Source of the DNA: JAZKDW01 sp040387375
Lineage (GTDB): Bacteria > Pseudomonadota > Gammaproteobacteria > Burkholderiales > Burkholderiaceae_D
Reading direction: 5' to 3'
Assembly (NCBI GenBank): GCA_040387375.1
Contig: JAZKDW010000029.1
Coordinates: forward strand, 144,317 to 208,316
Length of the DNA: 64,000 nucleotides
Below the pieces are notes generated by a model, which saw nothing but the letters and a program-made list of their open reading frames with translations, did not search any database and was not told the origin of the DNA. Shown here piece by piece: positions 33,396 through 42,571 of the stretch (the stretch's first letter is position 1; each line of letters opens with the position of its first letter). The translations under genes and the position numbers were made by a program.

Positions 33396-36300
33396 ATGCA
33401 TAGATTCAAACAGGCCGATCAGCCGGCGGCCTCCAACCAGGCAACCGGCGCGAAACAAGCGCCGCAATCAGCATTCAACCTGAACCTGTTGCTCAGCAAC
33501 CTGCCGGGCATGGCGTATCGCTGTATCGTCGACAACAGCGTCTGGAACATGGAATTTGTCAGCGCGGGGGCCCGCGATCTGACGGGCTATGACGCGGGCG
33601 ATTTAACCGGAAACCGGGGGCACCGCTATGCGGAAATCATAGTCCCGGAAGACCGCAAGCGCGTGCGCGACGAGATGCTGGCAGCCTTCAGCGCCGGCCT
33701 CCCCTTCCAGATCAAATACCGGATCGTGACTGCATCCGGCGAACCGAAGTGGGTACGCGAGCATGGCAACGCCGTGCGCGGCGCAGCGGGAGAACTGCTC
33801 GCGCTCGAAGGTTTCATCTTCGACATTACGGTTTTCAGACGCGCCCAGCAAGCACTGCGCGAAAGCGAAGAACGTTTCAAGCATGTGGCCAAGGCCACTG
33901 CCGATGCCATCTGGGACTGGGACCTGCTGTCCGACACGATCTGGTGGAACGAGGGCATGCAAAACCTGTTCGGTTTTACAGCCGATGAGATTGAACCGGA
34001 CAGCCAGTCATGGACCAGACGCATTCATGCCGAGGACAAGGAACGGGTACTGCGGGGCATACACGCAGTCATTGACGGCGATGGCGAAGCCTGGACGGAT
34101 GAATACCGCTTTCTTCGCAAGGATGGCTCCTATGCGTATGTGCTGGATCGGGGCCGCGTGATTCGCAACAATGGCAAACCGGTGCGCATGCTTGGCGGCA
34201 TGGCGGATCTGTCCGAACGCAAGCTCGCGCAGCTGGAGATTATCCGCATCAACCGCGCATTGCAAATGCGCAGCCGTTGCAGCGAAGTCCTGATACGCGC
34301 TACCGACGAGCAGCAACTCCTCGCCGATGTCTGCCGCCTCGCGGTGGAAATCGGCGGCTACCGCATGGCATGGGTGGGGATGGCACAGCACGATGAAGAA
34401 AGTTCGATCCTGCCGGCAGCACACTTCGGCGAGAATGCCGGTTATCTGAAACACCTCCGGCTGTCCTGGTCCGACCGCCAGCCTCACGGACTCGGGCCGG
34501 CGGGGCGCGCGATACGTTCCGGGCGGGCAGTCGTGCTGGACGATCTGGCGATCGATGAGGAATCCGAATCCTGGCGTGCATCGGCGCGCCAGCGCGGCTT
34601 TCGTGGCATCGTCTGCCTGCCGCTGCGCGACCGCGACGATGTGCTCGGCGTACTGACACTGCTCACCGCCGGGCACGCGCAGATCAGTTCCGATGAATTG
34701 GACTTGCTGCAGGCACTGGCCGACGATCTCGCTTTCGGCATCATCAACATGCGCGCCCAGGAAGAGCGGCGGCGGCTGCAGGCGGCAACCGCAAAAGTCG
34801 CGGCCGGCGTTTCCGCGAGCGGCGGCACCGCATTCTTCACCCATCTCGTGCGCAATATGGTGGAGGCGACAGGCGCGCAGGCAGGCGTCGTGTCGCGCAC
34901 GTTGCCGGGCTATCCTTCAAAAGCGCGCACCATTGCCGTGGTGGTCGATGGGTCGCCGGCCGACAATTTCGACTACGCGATCGACGGCTCGCCCTGCCAG
35001 GAGCTGTATGGCGACCCCGATTGTGTTGTGCGTGACAAGCTCGGTCAACGCTTCCCGCAGGCAGCTCCGCTGGTGCCCGATGCGCAGAGCTATGTGGGCC
35101 GGCGCCTGGACAATTCCACGGGCCAGGCCATCGGCATGCTGTTTGTGATATTCCGCGACCCGGTCAAGGAGTCTGATTTCATCACCTCCACGCTGCAGAT
35201 TTTCGGTGCGCGCGTCGCCGCGGAACTGGAGCGGCAGGAAGCCGACTCCCGCATCCGGGATCAGGCATCGCTGCTGGACAATGTGCGAGACGCCATCATC
35301 GTCCGCGGCCTCGATTATCGTATCCTGTTCTGGAACAGGGGCGCCGAGCGTTTGTATGGCTGGTCGTCGGAAGAAGCGGTCGGCAGGCTGATAAACGATC
35401 TGTTCGACACCAGCGGACCTGGCGTCGAGGAGATCACCGGCCAGGTGCTGGAGCATGGCGAATGGACCGGTGAAGTCACGCAGTTGAAAAAAAATGGCGA
35501 AGCCATGATGGTCGAAGCCCATATGACGCTGGTAAAGGACGTCTACGGCGTGCCCAATTCCATCCTCTCGATCACCAACGACATCACACAACGCAACGCC
35601 GCCCAGGCCAAGATCCAGAACCTGGCTTTCTACGATCCGCTGACCCAGCTGCCTAATCGACTGCTGTTGATGGAACGCCTGCAACATGCAATGTCAATCA
35701 GCGCCCGCACCCGGAAAATGGGCGCGCTGCTATTCATCGATCTGGATAACTTCAAGACCTTGAATGACACCCTGGGTCACGACAAGGGCGACTTGCTGCT
35801 GCAGCAGGTCGGCCTCCGGCTTGCCGCCTGCGTGCGCGAGAGCGACACCGTGGCCCGGCTGGGCGGCGATGAATTTGTCGTGATGCTGGAAGAATTGAGC
35901 GAGAACGCGCAGGAAGCCGCGGCACAGACGGAAACGGTCGGCGAAAAAATACTGACCACCTTCAATCAGCCATTCCAGCTTGCCGGACACGGCCACTTCA
36001 GCACCCCCAGCATCGGTGTCACCCTTTTCAGCGGCCAGTCAAACAGCGTCGATGAATTGTTGAAGCGCGCTGACCTGGCGATGTATCAAGCCAAGGCTGA
36101 AGGCCGCAATGCGATCCGGTTTTTCGACCCCGAGATGCAGACTGCGGTCACTGCGCGCGTGGCGCTGGAGGCGGACTTCCGCCGCGGATTGCAAAGGCAG
36201 GAATTTTTCCTCGAGTACCAGCCGCAGCTGGACGAGGAAAATCGTGTCATCGGCGCCGAAGCGCTGGTACGCTGGCGGCATCCGGCGCGTGGTCTGGTTA

Positions 36301-36920
36301 CGCCGAACGAATTCATATGCCTCGCCGAAGAAACCGGCTTGATTCTGCCCCTGGGCCTATGGGTGTTGCAGACCGCGTGCGATCAGCTGGCAAGCTGGGC
36401 GGCACAGCCGGAAACGGCTTACCTCAACCTGTCCGTCAACGTCAGCGCCCGCCAGTTCCGCCACCTCGGCTTTGTCGAACAGGCGCTCGCCGTGATCGAT
36501 CGCACCGGCATCAATCCGCAGCGGCTCAAGCTGGAGCTCACCGAGAGCCTGCTGGTCGACAATGTGGAAGAAACCATCGCAAAAATGGCAACCCTGAAAG
36601 CGCGCGGCATCGGCTTTGCGCTGGATGATTTCGGCACCGGCTATTCCTCGCTTTCCTATCTGAAGCGCCTGCCGCTGGACCAGCTCAAAATCGATCGCAC
36701 GTTCGTCAGCGACGTCTTGACCGACGCCAACGACGCGGTCATCGTCCGCACCATCGTCGCGCTCGGGCAAAGCCTCGGCTTGCTGGTCATTGCCGAAGGG
36801 GTGGAAACCATCGCGCAGCGCGATTTCCTCGCTCGCCAGGGTTGCCATGTTTTCCAGGGATATCTGTACAGCCAGCCCCTGACCGCCGAACAGTTCGAAG
36901 ACTTCATCCGCTGCAATTGA
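33396..36920 (+). CDS. Large PAS/GAF/GGDEF/EAL sensor protein
   Basis: 1174 residues, no membrane segment. Approximate order: PAS (25-150), PAS (155-285), GAF (290-455), second GAF-like (470-625), PAS (630-745), GGDEF (750-915) and EAL (925-1170). GGDEF reads RLGGDEFVVML with inhibitory RESD; EAL reads GAEALVRWRHP with ELTES, DDFGTG, LKID and AEGVET. All active-site motifs appear intact, so it may be bifunctional. Five sensory modules imply integration of several cytoplasmic signals. Its last 17 bases overlap the convergent DTW-domain gene. The start is an ATG with a weak ribosome site. Confidence 0.93.
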   Translation: MHRFKQADQPAASNQATGAKQAPQSAFNLNLLLSNLPGMAYRCIVDNSVWNMEFVSAGARDLTGYDAGDLTGNRGHRYAEIIVPEDRKRVRDEMLAAFSAGLPFQIKYRIVTASGEPKWVREHGNAVRGAAGELLALEGFIFDITVFRRAQQALRESEERFKHVAKATADAIWDWDLLSDTIWWNEGMQNLFGFTADEIEPDSQSWTRRIHAEDKERVLRGIHAVIDGDGEAWTDEYRFLRKDGSYAYVLDRGRVIRNNGKPVRMLGGMADLSERKLAQLEIIRINRALQMRSRCSEVLIRATDEQQLLADVCRLAVEIGGYRMAWVGMAQHDEESSILPAAHFGENAGYLKHLRLSWSDRQPHGLGPAGRAIRSGRAVVLDDLAIDEESESWRASARQRGFRGIVCLPLRDRDDVLGVLTLLTAGHAQISSDELDLLQALADDLAFGIINMRAQEERRRLQAATAKVAAGVSASGGTAFFTHLVRNMVEATGAQAGVVSRTLPGYPSKARTIAVVVDGSPADNFDYAIDGSPCQELYGDPDCVVRDKLGQRFPQAAPLVPDAQSYVGRRLDNSTGQAIGMLFVIFRDPVKESDFITSTLQIFGARVAAELERQEADSRIRDQASLLDNVRDAIIVRGLDYRILFWNRGAERLYGWSSEEAVGRLINDLFDTSGPGVEEITGQVLEHGEWTGEVTQLKKNGEAMMVEAHMTLVKDVYGVPNSILSITNDITQRNAAQAKIQNLAFYDPLTQLPNRLLLMERLQHAMSISARTRKMGALLFIDLDNFKTLNDTLGHDKGDLLLQQVGLRLAACVRESDTVARLGGDEFVVMLEELSENAQEAAAQTETVGEKILTTFNQPFQLAGHGHFSTPSIGVTLFSGQSNSVDELLKRADLAMYQAKAEGRNAIRFFDPEMQTAVTARVALEADFRRGLQRQEFFLEYQPQLDEENRVIGAEALVRWRHPARGLVTPNEFICLAEETGLILPLGLWVLQTACDQLASWAAQPETAYLNLSVNVSARQFRHLGFVEQALAVIDRTGINPQRLKLELTESLLVDNVEETIAKMATLKARGIGFALDDFGTGYSSLSYLKRLPLDQLKIDRTFVSDVLTDANDAVIVRTIVALGQSLGLLVIAEGVETIAQRDFLARQGCHVFQGYLYSQPLTAEQFEDFIRCN

Positions 36921-37554
36921 AGCCGGATTGCTGCGCCACAAAGCCATCAAACGCATCCAGCAGGGGCTGGAATTTCCGGCTGTCCCGCTCCAGCTGCATC
37001 AAGGCCTGACAAGTGGCTTCCAGCGTTGACAGCTGACCGGGCGCATGCGCCTTGCGAATCCGGTAGTGTGATGGCGCCGACCCGTCGAGCGCCAGGCGCG
37101 GCAGATGTTGCAGCAGCGGGTTAAGGTAGAGCATCTTCCGGCTTTTGCGCCAGGTACCGTCGAGCACCACCAGGCGCAGACTTGCCGGATCGCGCAACAG
37201 CGGTTCAGCCAGAGCGCGCGGCGCCGCCAGGCCCATCGCCATTTGTCCGGGCGTCTCCGGATACAGCAGGACCGCTTGCCGGCCGCCCTTCCCGCATGAC
37301 CGTGGAAGCGGCGCATGCAGCAATGCGTGCAGGGCCTTTTCCTCGAACACTTCTCCGGTGACCAGCACGCTGTGCGGCAGGCTCAGGTGCAGCAGGCGGG
37401 CACTGCCTTTCGCATGGGTGACTTCCAGCGGATGCTGCAGGATCACCACCTCGACCGTATGCTGCGCCGGCCTGATCCAGTGGCAAATGCAGGATTTTTG
37501 CGGGCGCAGGCAGGTCGCGCACATCAGGCGTTTTGAATCGGGTAAACGGGTCAT
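36904..37554 (-). CDS. DTW-domain tRNA-uridine aminocarboxypropyltransferase
   Basis: 216 residues from ATG 37554; an open frame to 37743 is probably untranslated and overlaps the divergent gene. The N-terminus has paired cysteines (CATCLRPQKSCICHWI), the central part has VVILQHPLEVTHAKGSARLL, and the motif LDGTWRKSRKML carries the D-x-T-W that names the family. DTW proteins such as TapT add the 3-amino-3-carboxypropyl group from SAM to tRNA uridine (acp3U47). Housekeeping tRNA modification, not related to the neighbours. It overlaps the end of the sensor gene by 17 bp. Confidence 0.88.
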   Translation of the reverse strand: MTRLPDSKRLMCATCLRPQKSCICHWIRPAQHTVEVVILQHPLEVTHAKGSARLLHLSLPHSVLVTGEVFEEKALHALLHAPLPRSCGKGGRQAVLLYPETPGQMAMGLAAPRALAEPLLRDPASLRLVVLDGTWRKSRKMLYLNPLLQHLPRLALDGSAPSHYRIRKAHAPGQLSTLEATCQALMQLERDSRKFQPLLDAFDGFVAQQSGFNCSG

Positions 37555-37735
37555 GGTCGGGCGCGGCGTCTGGACGGCAGGTTGCACATTGTAGATCAGG
37601 GCTGCAGAGTGCGGCGATGAAACGGGCTCCTCGGCGGGTGAATGATTTCCCTCCGATGACACGCTGATTTCACTTGAATTCGGTCTGCCAAATGCCACAC
37701 TTCGATATCCGGTCTTATCGGAAAAGGAGATTGAC

Positions 37736-39550
37736 ATGTTCAAAGTGAAACAACTCGGCGCCGCAATTGCCGGCCTTGGCGTGATTGCCGGCGCTGCCTA
37801 TGCCACGGGGAATCCGCCCCGGCCTGCCATCGACCCTGCCACCCTGATTGGCATTTCCGGACCGCTCTGCCTGAAGGGCACAGGTAATGCCCCCATGAAA
37901 AAAGTGTTCTACCAGCTTGCGGCCTCAACAACCGAACTGAAACCGTTCGGCCAGTTGCCGCAGGGCGAACAGAAAATGCCGGCGCCGCAACGCATGCAGC
38001 CATTGTGGAACAACCTCGGCACACTGACCCAACCGATCACCACCAGCAAGCCGCTGGCGCAGCAATATTTCAACCAGGGACTGCGCCTGGCTTTTGCCTT
38101 CAACCACGATGAAGCCGCACGCGCATTCCGGACCGCGCAGACACTGGATCCGGCATGCGCGATGTGTTATTGGGGCGAGGCGCTGGTGTTGGGACCCAAC
38201 ATCAATCTGGCGATGGATGAAAAAGCCGTCGCGCCCGCGGTCACCGCCAGCCGCAAGGCAGTGTCCCTGATGGCAAACGCGAGCCCGAAGGAACAGGCGA
38301 TGATCAAGGCGCTCTCCTCCCGCTATTCCGCTGACCCGAAGATCGAGCGGACAACGCTCGATGCCGCCTACGCCGATGCGATGCGCCAGGTCGCCACGCG
38401 ATATCCGGATGACCAGAATATTGCGGTGCTGTATGCCGAATCGCTGATGGACCTGACGCCGTGGGATTACTGGGAAGCCGGCGGCGCCAGGCCCAAGGGC
38501 CGGACCGCCGAGATAGTTACCACGCTGGAGCGTGTGCTGAAGGCGAACCCGGAACATCCGGGCGCGATTCACTACTACATCCATACGGTCGAAGCATCGA
38601 CCGAGCCGAAGCGGGCCGAACCGTATGCGGAACGGCTGGGCGCGCTGATGCCGGGCGCCGGTCACGTGGTGCACATGCCTACACATATTTATTATCGTGT
38701 CGGGCGCTACAAGGATTCGCTGGCAGCCAACAAGCGCGCCGTTGCCGTGGACGAGGCCTACATCGCGGACCAGAACCCCGCCGGCATTTATCCCCTCAGC
38801 TACTATCCGCACAACGTGCATTTTGCGCTGGTCTCGGCGCAGATGGCTGGGGACGGCAAGACGGTGATCGAAGCCGCCGACAAGCTTGCCGCGATCGTCA
38901 CCGACGACACCGCGCGCGCTTTCGCGATCGCCCAGCCGGTAAAGGTAGCGCCATACTTCGCGCATGCGCAATTCAGCGCGCCGGATACGACGCTGGCCAT
39001 TCCCGCTCCCGGCGCCGGCCTGCCGTATGTCGAGGCCATGTGGCATTACGCGCGCGGCGTCGCCTTTGCCGCCAAAGGTGAACGCGACAATGCGCGCAAG
39101 GAAGCAGCGGCGATCAGGCGCCTGCGCCAGGCAGGCAATTTTTCCACCCTGACCGACGCCGGGATACCGGCCCAGGATGTGCTCCAGATCGCAGCGCTCG
39201 TGGTTGACGCCCGCATTGCACAGGCCAGCGGCGATCCTGCCGCCGCGGTTGGCAATTTTGAAAAGGCGGCGGCGGTGGAAGATACGCTGGCCTACATGGA
39301 ACCGCCCTATTGGTATTATCCGGTGCGGCAATCGCTGGGCGCGGCGCTGCTGCAGAAAGGCGACCTGGCCGGCGCGGAACAGGCTTTCCGCACCAGCCTG
39401 GCGCGCGCGCCCAACAATGGCTGGGCACTGTACGGACTGGGCGAGGTGTACCGGAAACGCGGTGATACCAGGCTGTCTTCCGCCGCCGACGAGCTGTTGG
39501 CCAAAGCCTGGGCAGGCGAACGCGCTCAGCTCAGCCTGGCCCGGCTTTAA
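37736..39550 (+). CDS. Exported tetratricopeptide-repeat protein
   Basis: 604 residues with AGGAG ribosome site and a signal peptide (AAIAGLGVIAGAAYA). TPR units are scattered: YFNQGLRLAFAFNHDEAARA near residue 110, LERVLKANPEHPGAIHYYIH in the middle, and GDLAGAEQAFRTSLARAPNN at the end. The C-x-x-C in PACAMCYWGEALVLGPNINL is shared by conserved TPR proteins of this type. Likely periplasmic; molecular role unknown. Its TAA stop is the first triplet of the MITE-like palindrome that follows, so the last residues may have been set by that insertion. Confidence 0.82.
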   Translation: MFKVKQLGAAIAGLGVIAGAAYATGNPPRPAIDPATLIGISGPLCLKGTGNAPMKKVFYQLAASTTELKPFGQLPQGEQKMPAPQRMQPLWNNLGTLTQPITTSKPLAQQYFNQGLRLAFAFNHDEAARAFRTAQTLDPACAMCYWGEALVLGPNINLAMDEKAVAPAVTASRKAVSLMANASPKEQAMIKALSSRYSADPKIERTTLDAAYADAMRQVATRYPDDQNIAVLYAESLMDLTPWDYWEAGGARPKGRTAEIVTTLERVLKANPEHPGAIHYYIHTVEASTEPKRAEPYAERLGALMPGAGHVVHMPTHIYYRVGRYKDSLAANKRAVAVDEAYIADQNPAGIYPLSYYPHNVHFALVSAQMAGDGKTVIEAADKLAAIVTDDTARAFAIAQPVKVAPYFAHAQFSAPDTTLAIPAPGAGLPYVEAMWHYARGVAFAAKGERDNARKEAAAIRRLRQAGNFSTLTDAGIPAQDVLQIAALVVDARIAQASGDPAAAVGNFEKAAAVEDTLAYMEPPYWYYPVRQSLGAALLQKGDLAGAEQAFRTSLARAPNNGWALYGLGEVYRKRGDTRLSSAADELLAKAWAGERAQLSLARL

Positions 39551-39708
39551 GAGCCTATCCCAGTAGGTCAAGTCGTCGTGGCGGGGCGCTTTGCGTCCGG
39601 CACTGCGTTGTGTCTCCTTGCCATGGCTAGCCATGTCGCGTCGCCACGCCTTGTTCCGAACGCAAATCACCTCCGCCACAACTGACTCGCCCTACTGGGA
39701 TAGGCTCT
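39550..39708. mobile_element. MITE-like palindromic element
   Basis: Perfect 18-bp terminal inverted repeats AGAGCCTATCCCAGTAGG (39550-39567) and its complement (39691-39708). The interior is imperfectly self-complementary and centred on the perfect palindrome CATGGCTAGCCATG (39622-39635), so the 159 bp can fold into one long hairpin. It has no coding capacity. The outer TTAA/TTAG bases may be target-site remnants. The rest of the 378-bp spacer (39709-39928) shows no gene. Confidence 0.65.
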
Positions 39709-39928
39709 AAGAAGAATTCACCACCAGCGAGGTCGCGCCACCTCGCTGGCATTTTTTTGCGCAGGCAGCAGCCCTGCCCGTCTTCCTCCCGCCTGAATGC
39801 AGCTATACTTTACAAAAAGCCGACATTGCGTCAGACGGTGCAAGTAGCCATTATCAACGCGCGACAGAATATCTATTACCGCCCGCGCGTGTGAAGTTAG
39901 TGCATTTTCAATACCACCGGGAAGCCCA

Positions 39929-42316
39929 ATGAACGCTAATTTCGAGTGGCCGTTACCGGCGCATTTCGCCGCCGTGACAAAAACCTCTGCCGCCTTCGCC
40001 CACGGTGAGCCAGGCGTGCTGATCATGAAAGACGGACACCGGCAGACCGGAGATCTGATCCGGTTCGATCCCGACGCGGCGATGCTGGAATTCCATCCGG
40101 AACGCGCCACATCGAACGTCAATATCAGCATTTCGGGCGTGCGCAGTCTTCGCCTGACCAATCTGGTCGAACTCAAGCGTCTTGCTCTCCCAGGCGCCGG
40201 CGCCGAAGCCGACATTTTTCCAGCGCCGATCAAACAGAAATGTATCGTCCAGTTCAAGGATGGCGAAAGTCTGGTGTCGGAAACGATCGGATTTGTTCTG
40301 CAGCCGTTTGGACTGTTCCTGTTCATCTCCAGTTACGGGAACTATGTCGTGCGCTGGTTCATACCCACAGAATCAATTACCAGTTACCAGATCGGCGACC
40401 ATCTCGGGAAATTGCTGGTCGACGAAAAAATACTGACGCCCGAAAATATCAGCGACGGCCTGGAAATACAGGAAAAGCTGCGGGCGCAGAAACTCGGCGA
40501 GTATTTGCTCCAGCAAAAGATCCTGACCCGGCAGCAGGTGGAAACCGCGCTTGAAAACCAGCAGCGCCTGCCGCCGATCCGGCTTGGCGACGCGCTGATC
40601 AAGGAAAAAATCATCACGGAGCAGCAGCTTGCGCACGCATTGATGATGCAAGGCAGGGATCGCAAGAAGCAGCTGGGCGAAATCCTGGTCGGAATGGAGC
40701 TGGTGGACAAGACGACCATCAAGCGTGTACTGGCGCAAAAGCTGGGCATCCCGTTCGTCACCCTGTCGAAATTTCAATTCGATCCGAACCTGATCAAGGC
40801 GATCAGCGCCGACCTGGTGCGCAAGTACATGATGATGCCGCTGTACCGCACCGACACCCGCGTCGTGGTGGCGATGGAAAACCCGCTCAATGCGGAAGCG
40901 CTGAAGGACATGGCATTCTGGACCAGATTGCGGGTTGATCCGGTGATGGCGTCAGCAGAAGATCTGGAAGGAACCATCAAGCAGTTTTACGGCCTGCAAG
41001 GCGAGCGTGCGAATATTGCCGAACTGGTTTCGGCGCTGGATGCGGACTACGTGTCGACAACGGACAGCGCTGCCAACGAGGCGGTCACGGAATCCGATAA
41101 TACGCTGGTACGGCTGGTCAACAAGATCATCGTCGACGCGCATACATCGGGCGCTTCTGACATTCATATCGAATCGATGAAGGAAAACCGGCCGACCCGC
41201 GTGCGGTTCCGCAAGGATGGGATCATGTCCTTTTATTCGGACATACCCGCAAATTTCCGCAACGCCCTGATTTCCCGCATAAAAATCATGGCCCGCCTCG
41301 ACATTTCCGAAAAGCGGCATTCACAGGACGGCAAGATCAACTTCGAGCAAGCCGGACTGGCAAAGATCGAATTACGCATCGTGACCATGCCGACCACCGA
41401 CGGCCTTGAAGACATCGTCATGCGCATACTGGCGGTGCCAAAGGCCGTCTCGCTGGAGAGCCTGGGTGTGTCGCCCGAGCTCCTCGAGAGCTTGCAAAGG
41501 CTGGCTCTGAAACCCCATGGCCTGCTGTTCGTGTGCGGACCGACCGGCTCCGGAAAAACCACGACCCTGCATGCCTTGCTCGGTTATATCAATACGCCGG
41601 AACGTAAAATATGGACGGTGGAAGATCCGGTCGAAATCACCCAGGACGGTCTGCGCCAGGTGCAGGTACAGTCCCGGATCGAATGGACTTTCGCGTCCAT
41701 ATTACGCAGTTTCATGCGCGCCGATCCCGACGTCATCATGGTCGGCGAGACGCGCGATCAGGAAACCGCGAAGACGGTCATCGAAGCGTCGCTGACCGGG
41801 CATCTGGTGTTTTCGACCATGCATACCAACAGCGCGGTGGAAACGGTCGTGCGTCTGCTCGACCTCGGCCTCGACCCCTTCAATTTTGCCGATGCGCTGC
41901 TGGGTGTGGTCGGACAGCGCCTGGTACGCCGCTTGTGTACCGCCTGCCGCAAGTCTTCTGCCGCGACGGACGAAGAACTCGATATGCTGGCGCATGAATT
42001 CTGTTTTGAAACCGATCTTGATCCGGCCGCCATACTGAGGCAATGGAAATCCGCGCACACCGACGCGGAAGGCCGGATAACCCTGTATCACGCGGAAGGC
42101 TGCATGCAATGCAATGGCACCGGTTACAAGGGCAGGCTCGGCGTATATGAATTGCTGACGAACAGCGCCCGCATGAAAAAGCAGATCCACGCCAAGGCAA
42201 CCGTCGCCGACATGGCGAGTGCCGCCATTGCGGAGGGAATGCGCACCCTGCGGCAGGACGGCATTGAGAAAATATTCCAGGGCCATACCGACTGGGCGCA
42301 AATAAAAATGATCTGA
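39929..42316 (+). CDS. GspE/PilB-type ATPase with MshEN repeats
   Basis: 795 residues. Residues 1-150 contain two beta-rich segments of unknown type. From about 150 to 285 there are four MshEN-like repeats (HLGKLLVDEKILTPENISDG; KLGEYLLQQKILTRQQVETA; RLGDALIKEKIITEQQLAHA; QLGEILVGMELVDKTTIKRV), a fold known to bind c-di-GMP in MshE. The C-terminal motor has Walker A GPTGSGKTTT, Walker B DPDVIMVGETRD, and a zinc tetracysteine site (CTACRK and CMQCNG). It would power pilus assembly or type II secretion at the inner membrane. No pilC, pilD, gspD or gspF is adjacent. Confidence 0.92.
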   Translation: MNANFEWPLPAHFAAVTKTSAAFAHGEPGVLIMKDGHRQTGDLIRFDPDAAMLEFHPERATSNVNISISGVRSLRLTNLVELKRLALPGAGAEADIFPAPIKQKCIVQFKDGESLVSETIGFVLQPFGLFLFISSYGNYVVRWFIPTESITSYQIGDHLGKLLVDEKILTPENISDGLEIQEKLRAQKLGEYLLQQKILTRQQVETALENQQRLPPIRLGDALIKEKIITEQQLAHALMMQGRDRKKQLGEILVGMELVDKTTIKRVLAQKLGIPFVTLSKFQFDPNLIKAISADLVRKYMMMPLYRTDTRVVVAMENPLNAEALKDMAFWTRLRVDPVMASAEDLEGTIKQFYGLQGERANIAELVSALDADYVSTTDSAANEAVTESDNTLVRLVNKIIVDAHTSGASDIHIESMKENRPTRVRFRKDGIMSFYSDIPANFRNALISRIKIMARLDISEKRHSQDGKINFEQAGLAKIELRIVTMPTTDGLEDIVMRILAVPKAVSLESLGVSPELLESLQRLALKPHGLLFVCGPTGSGKTTTLHALLGYINTPERKIWTVEDPVEITQDGLRQVQVQSRIEWTFASILRSFMRADPDVIMVGETRDQETAKTVIEASLTGHLVFSTMHTNSAVETVVRLLDLGLDPFNFADALLGVVGQRLVRRLCTACRKSSAATDEELDMLAHEFCFETDLDPAAILRQWKSAHTDAEGRITLYHAEGCMQCNGTGYKGRLGVYELLTNSARMKKQIHAKATVADMASAAIAEGMRTLRQDGIEKIFQGHTDWAQIKMI

Positions 42317-42321
42317 CCTGC

Positions 42322-42350
42322 AAGCCGTCTCGCCTGAAGTGAGACGGCTT
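42322..42350 (+). terminator. Hairpin after the MshEN ATPase gene
   Basis: AAGCCGTCTC (42322-42331), nine-base loop, GAGACGGCTT (42341-42350): perfect 10-bp stem starting six bases after the stop. Only a short T-run follows, so termination strength is uncertain. Confidence 0.6.
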
Positions 42351-42571
42351 TGCCTGACCTCTCAGGCCAGGATGACGGAATCCCTCTTCAACCGCAGGCC
42401 TCCCTGCCGCTTGCAATAACTGCGCCCTCAGACATCAGCCGGGCATCCAGGTTGCATATTAATTTTATTTTTTTAACATCGAGAAAGAATATTGTCGATT
42501 GCGCTAATGTCCTTTAGAGTGACCGCATCTATTTTTACGTCCGGTTTCCGGACACTTCGCCCTGGAGATCA

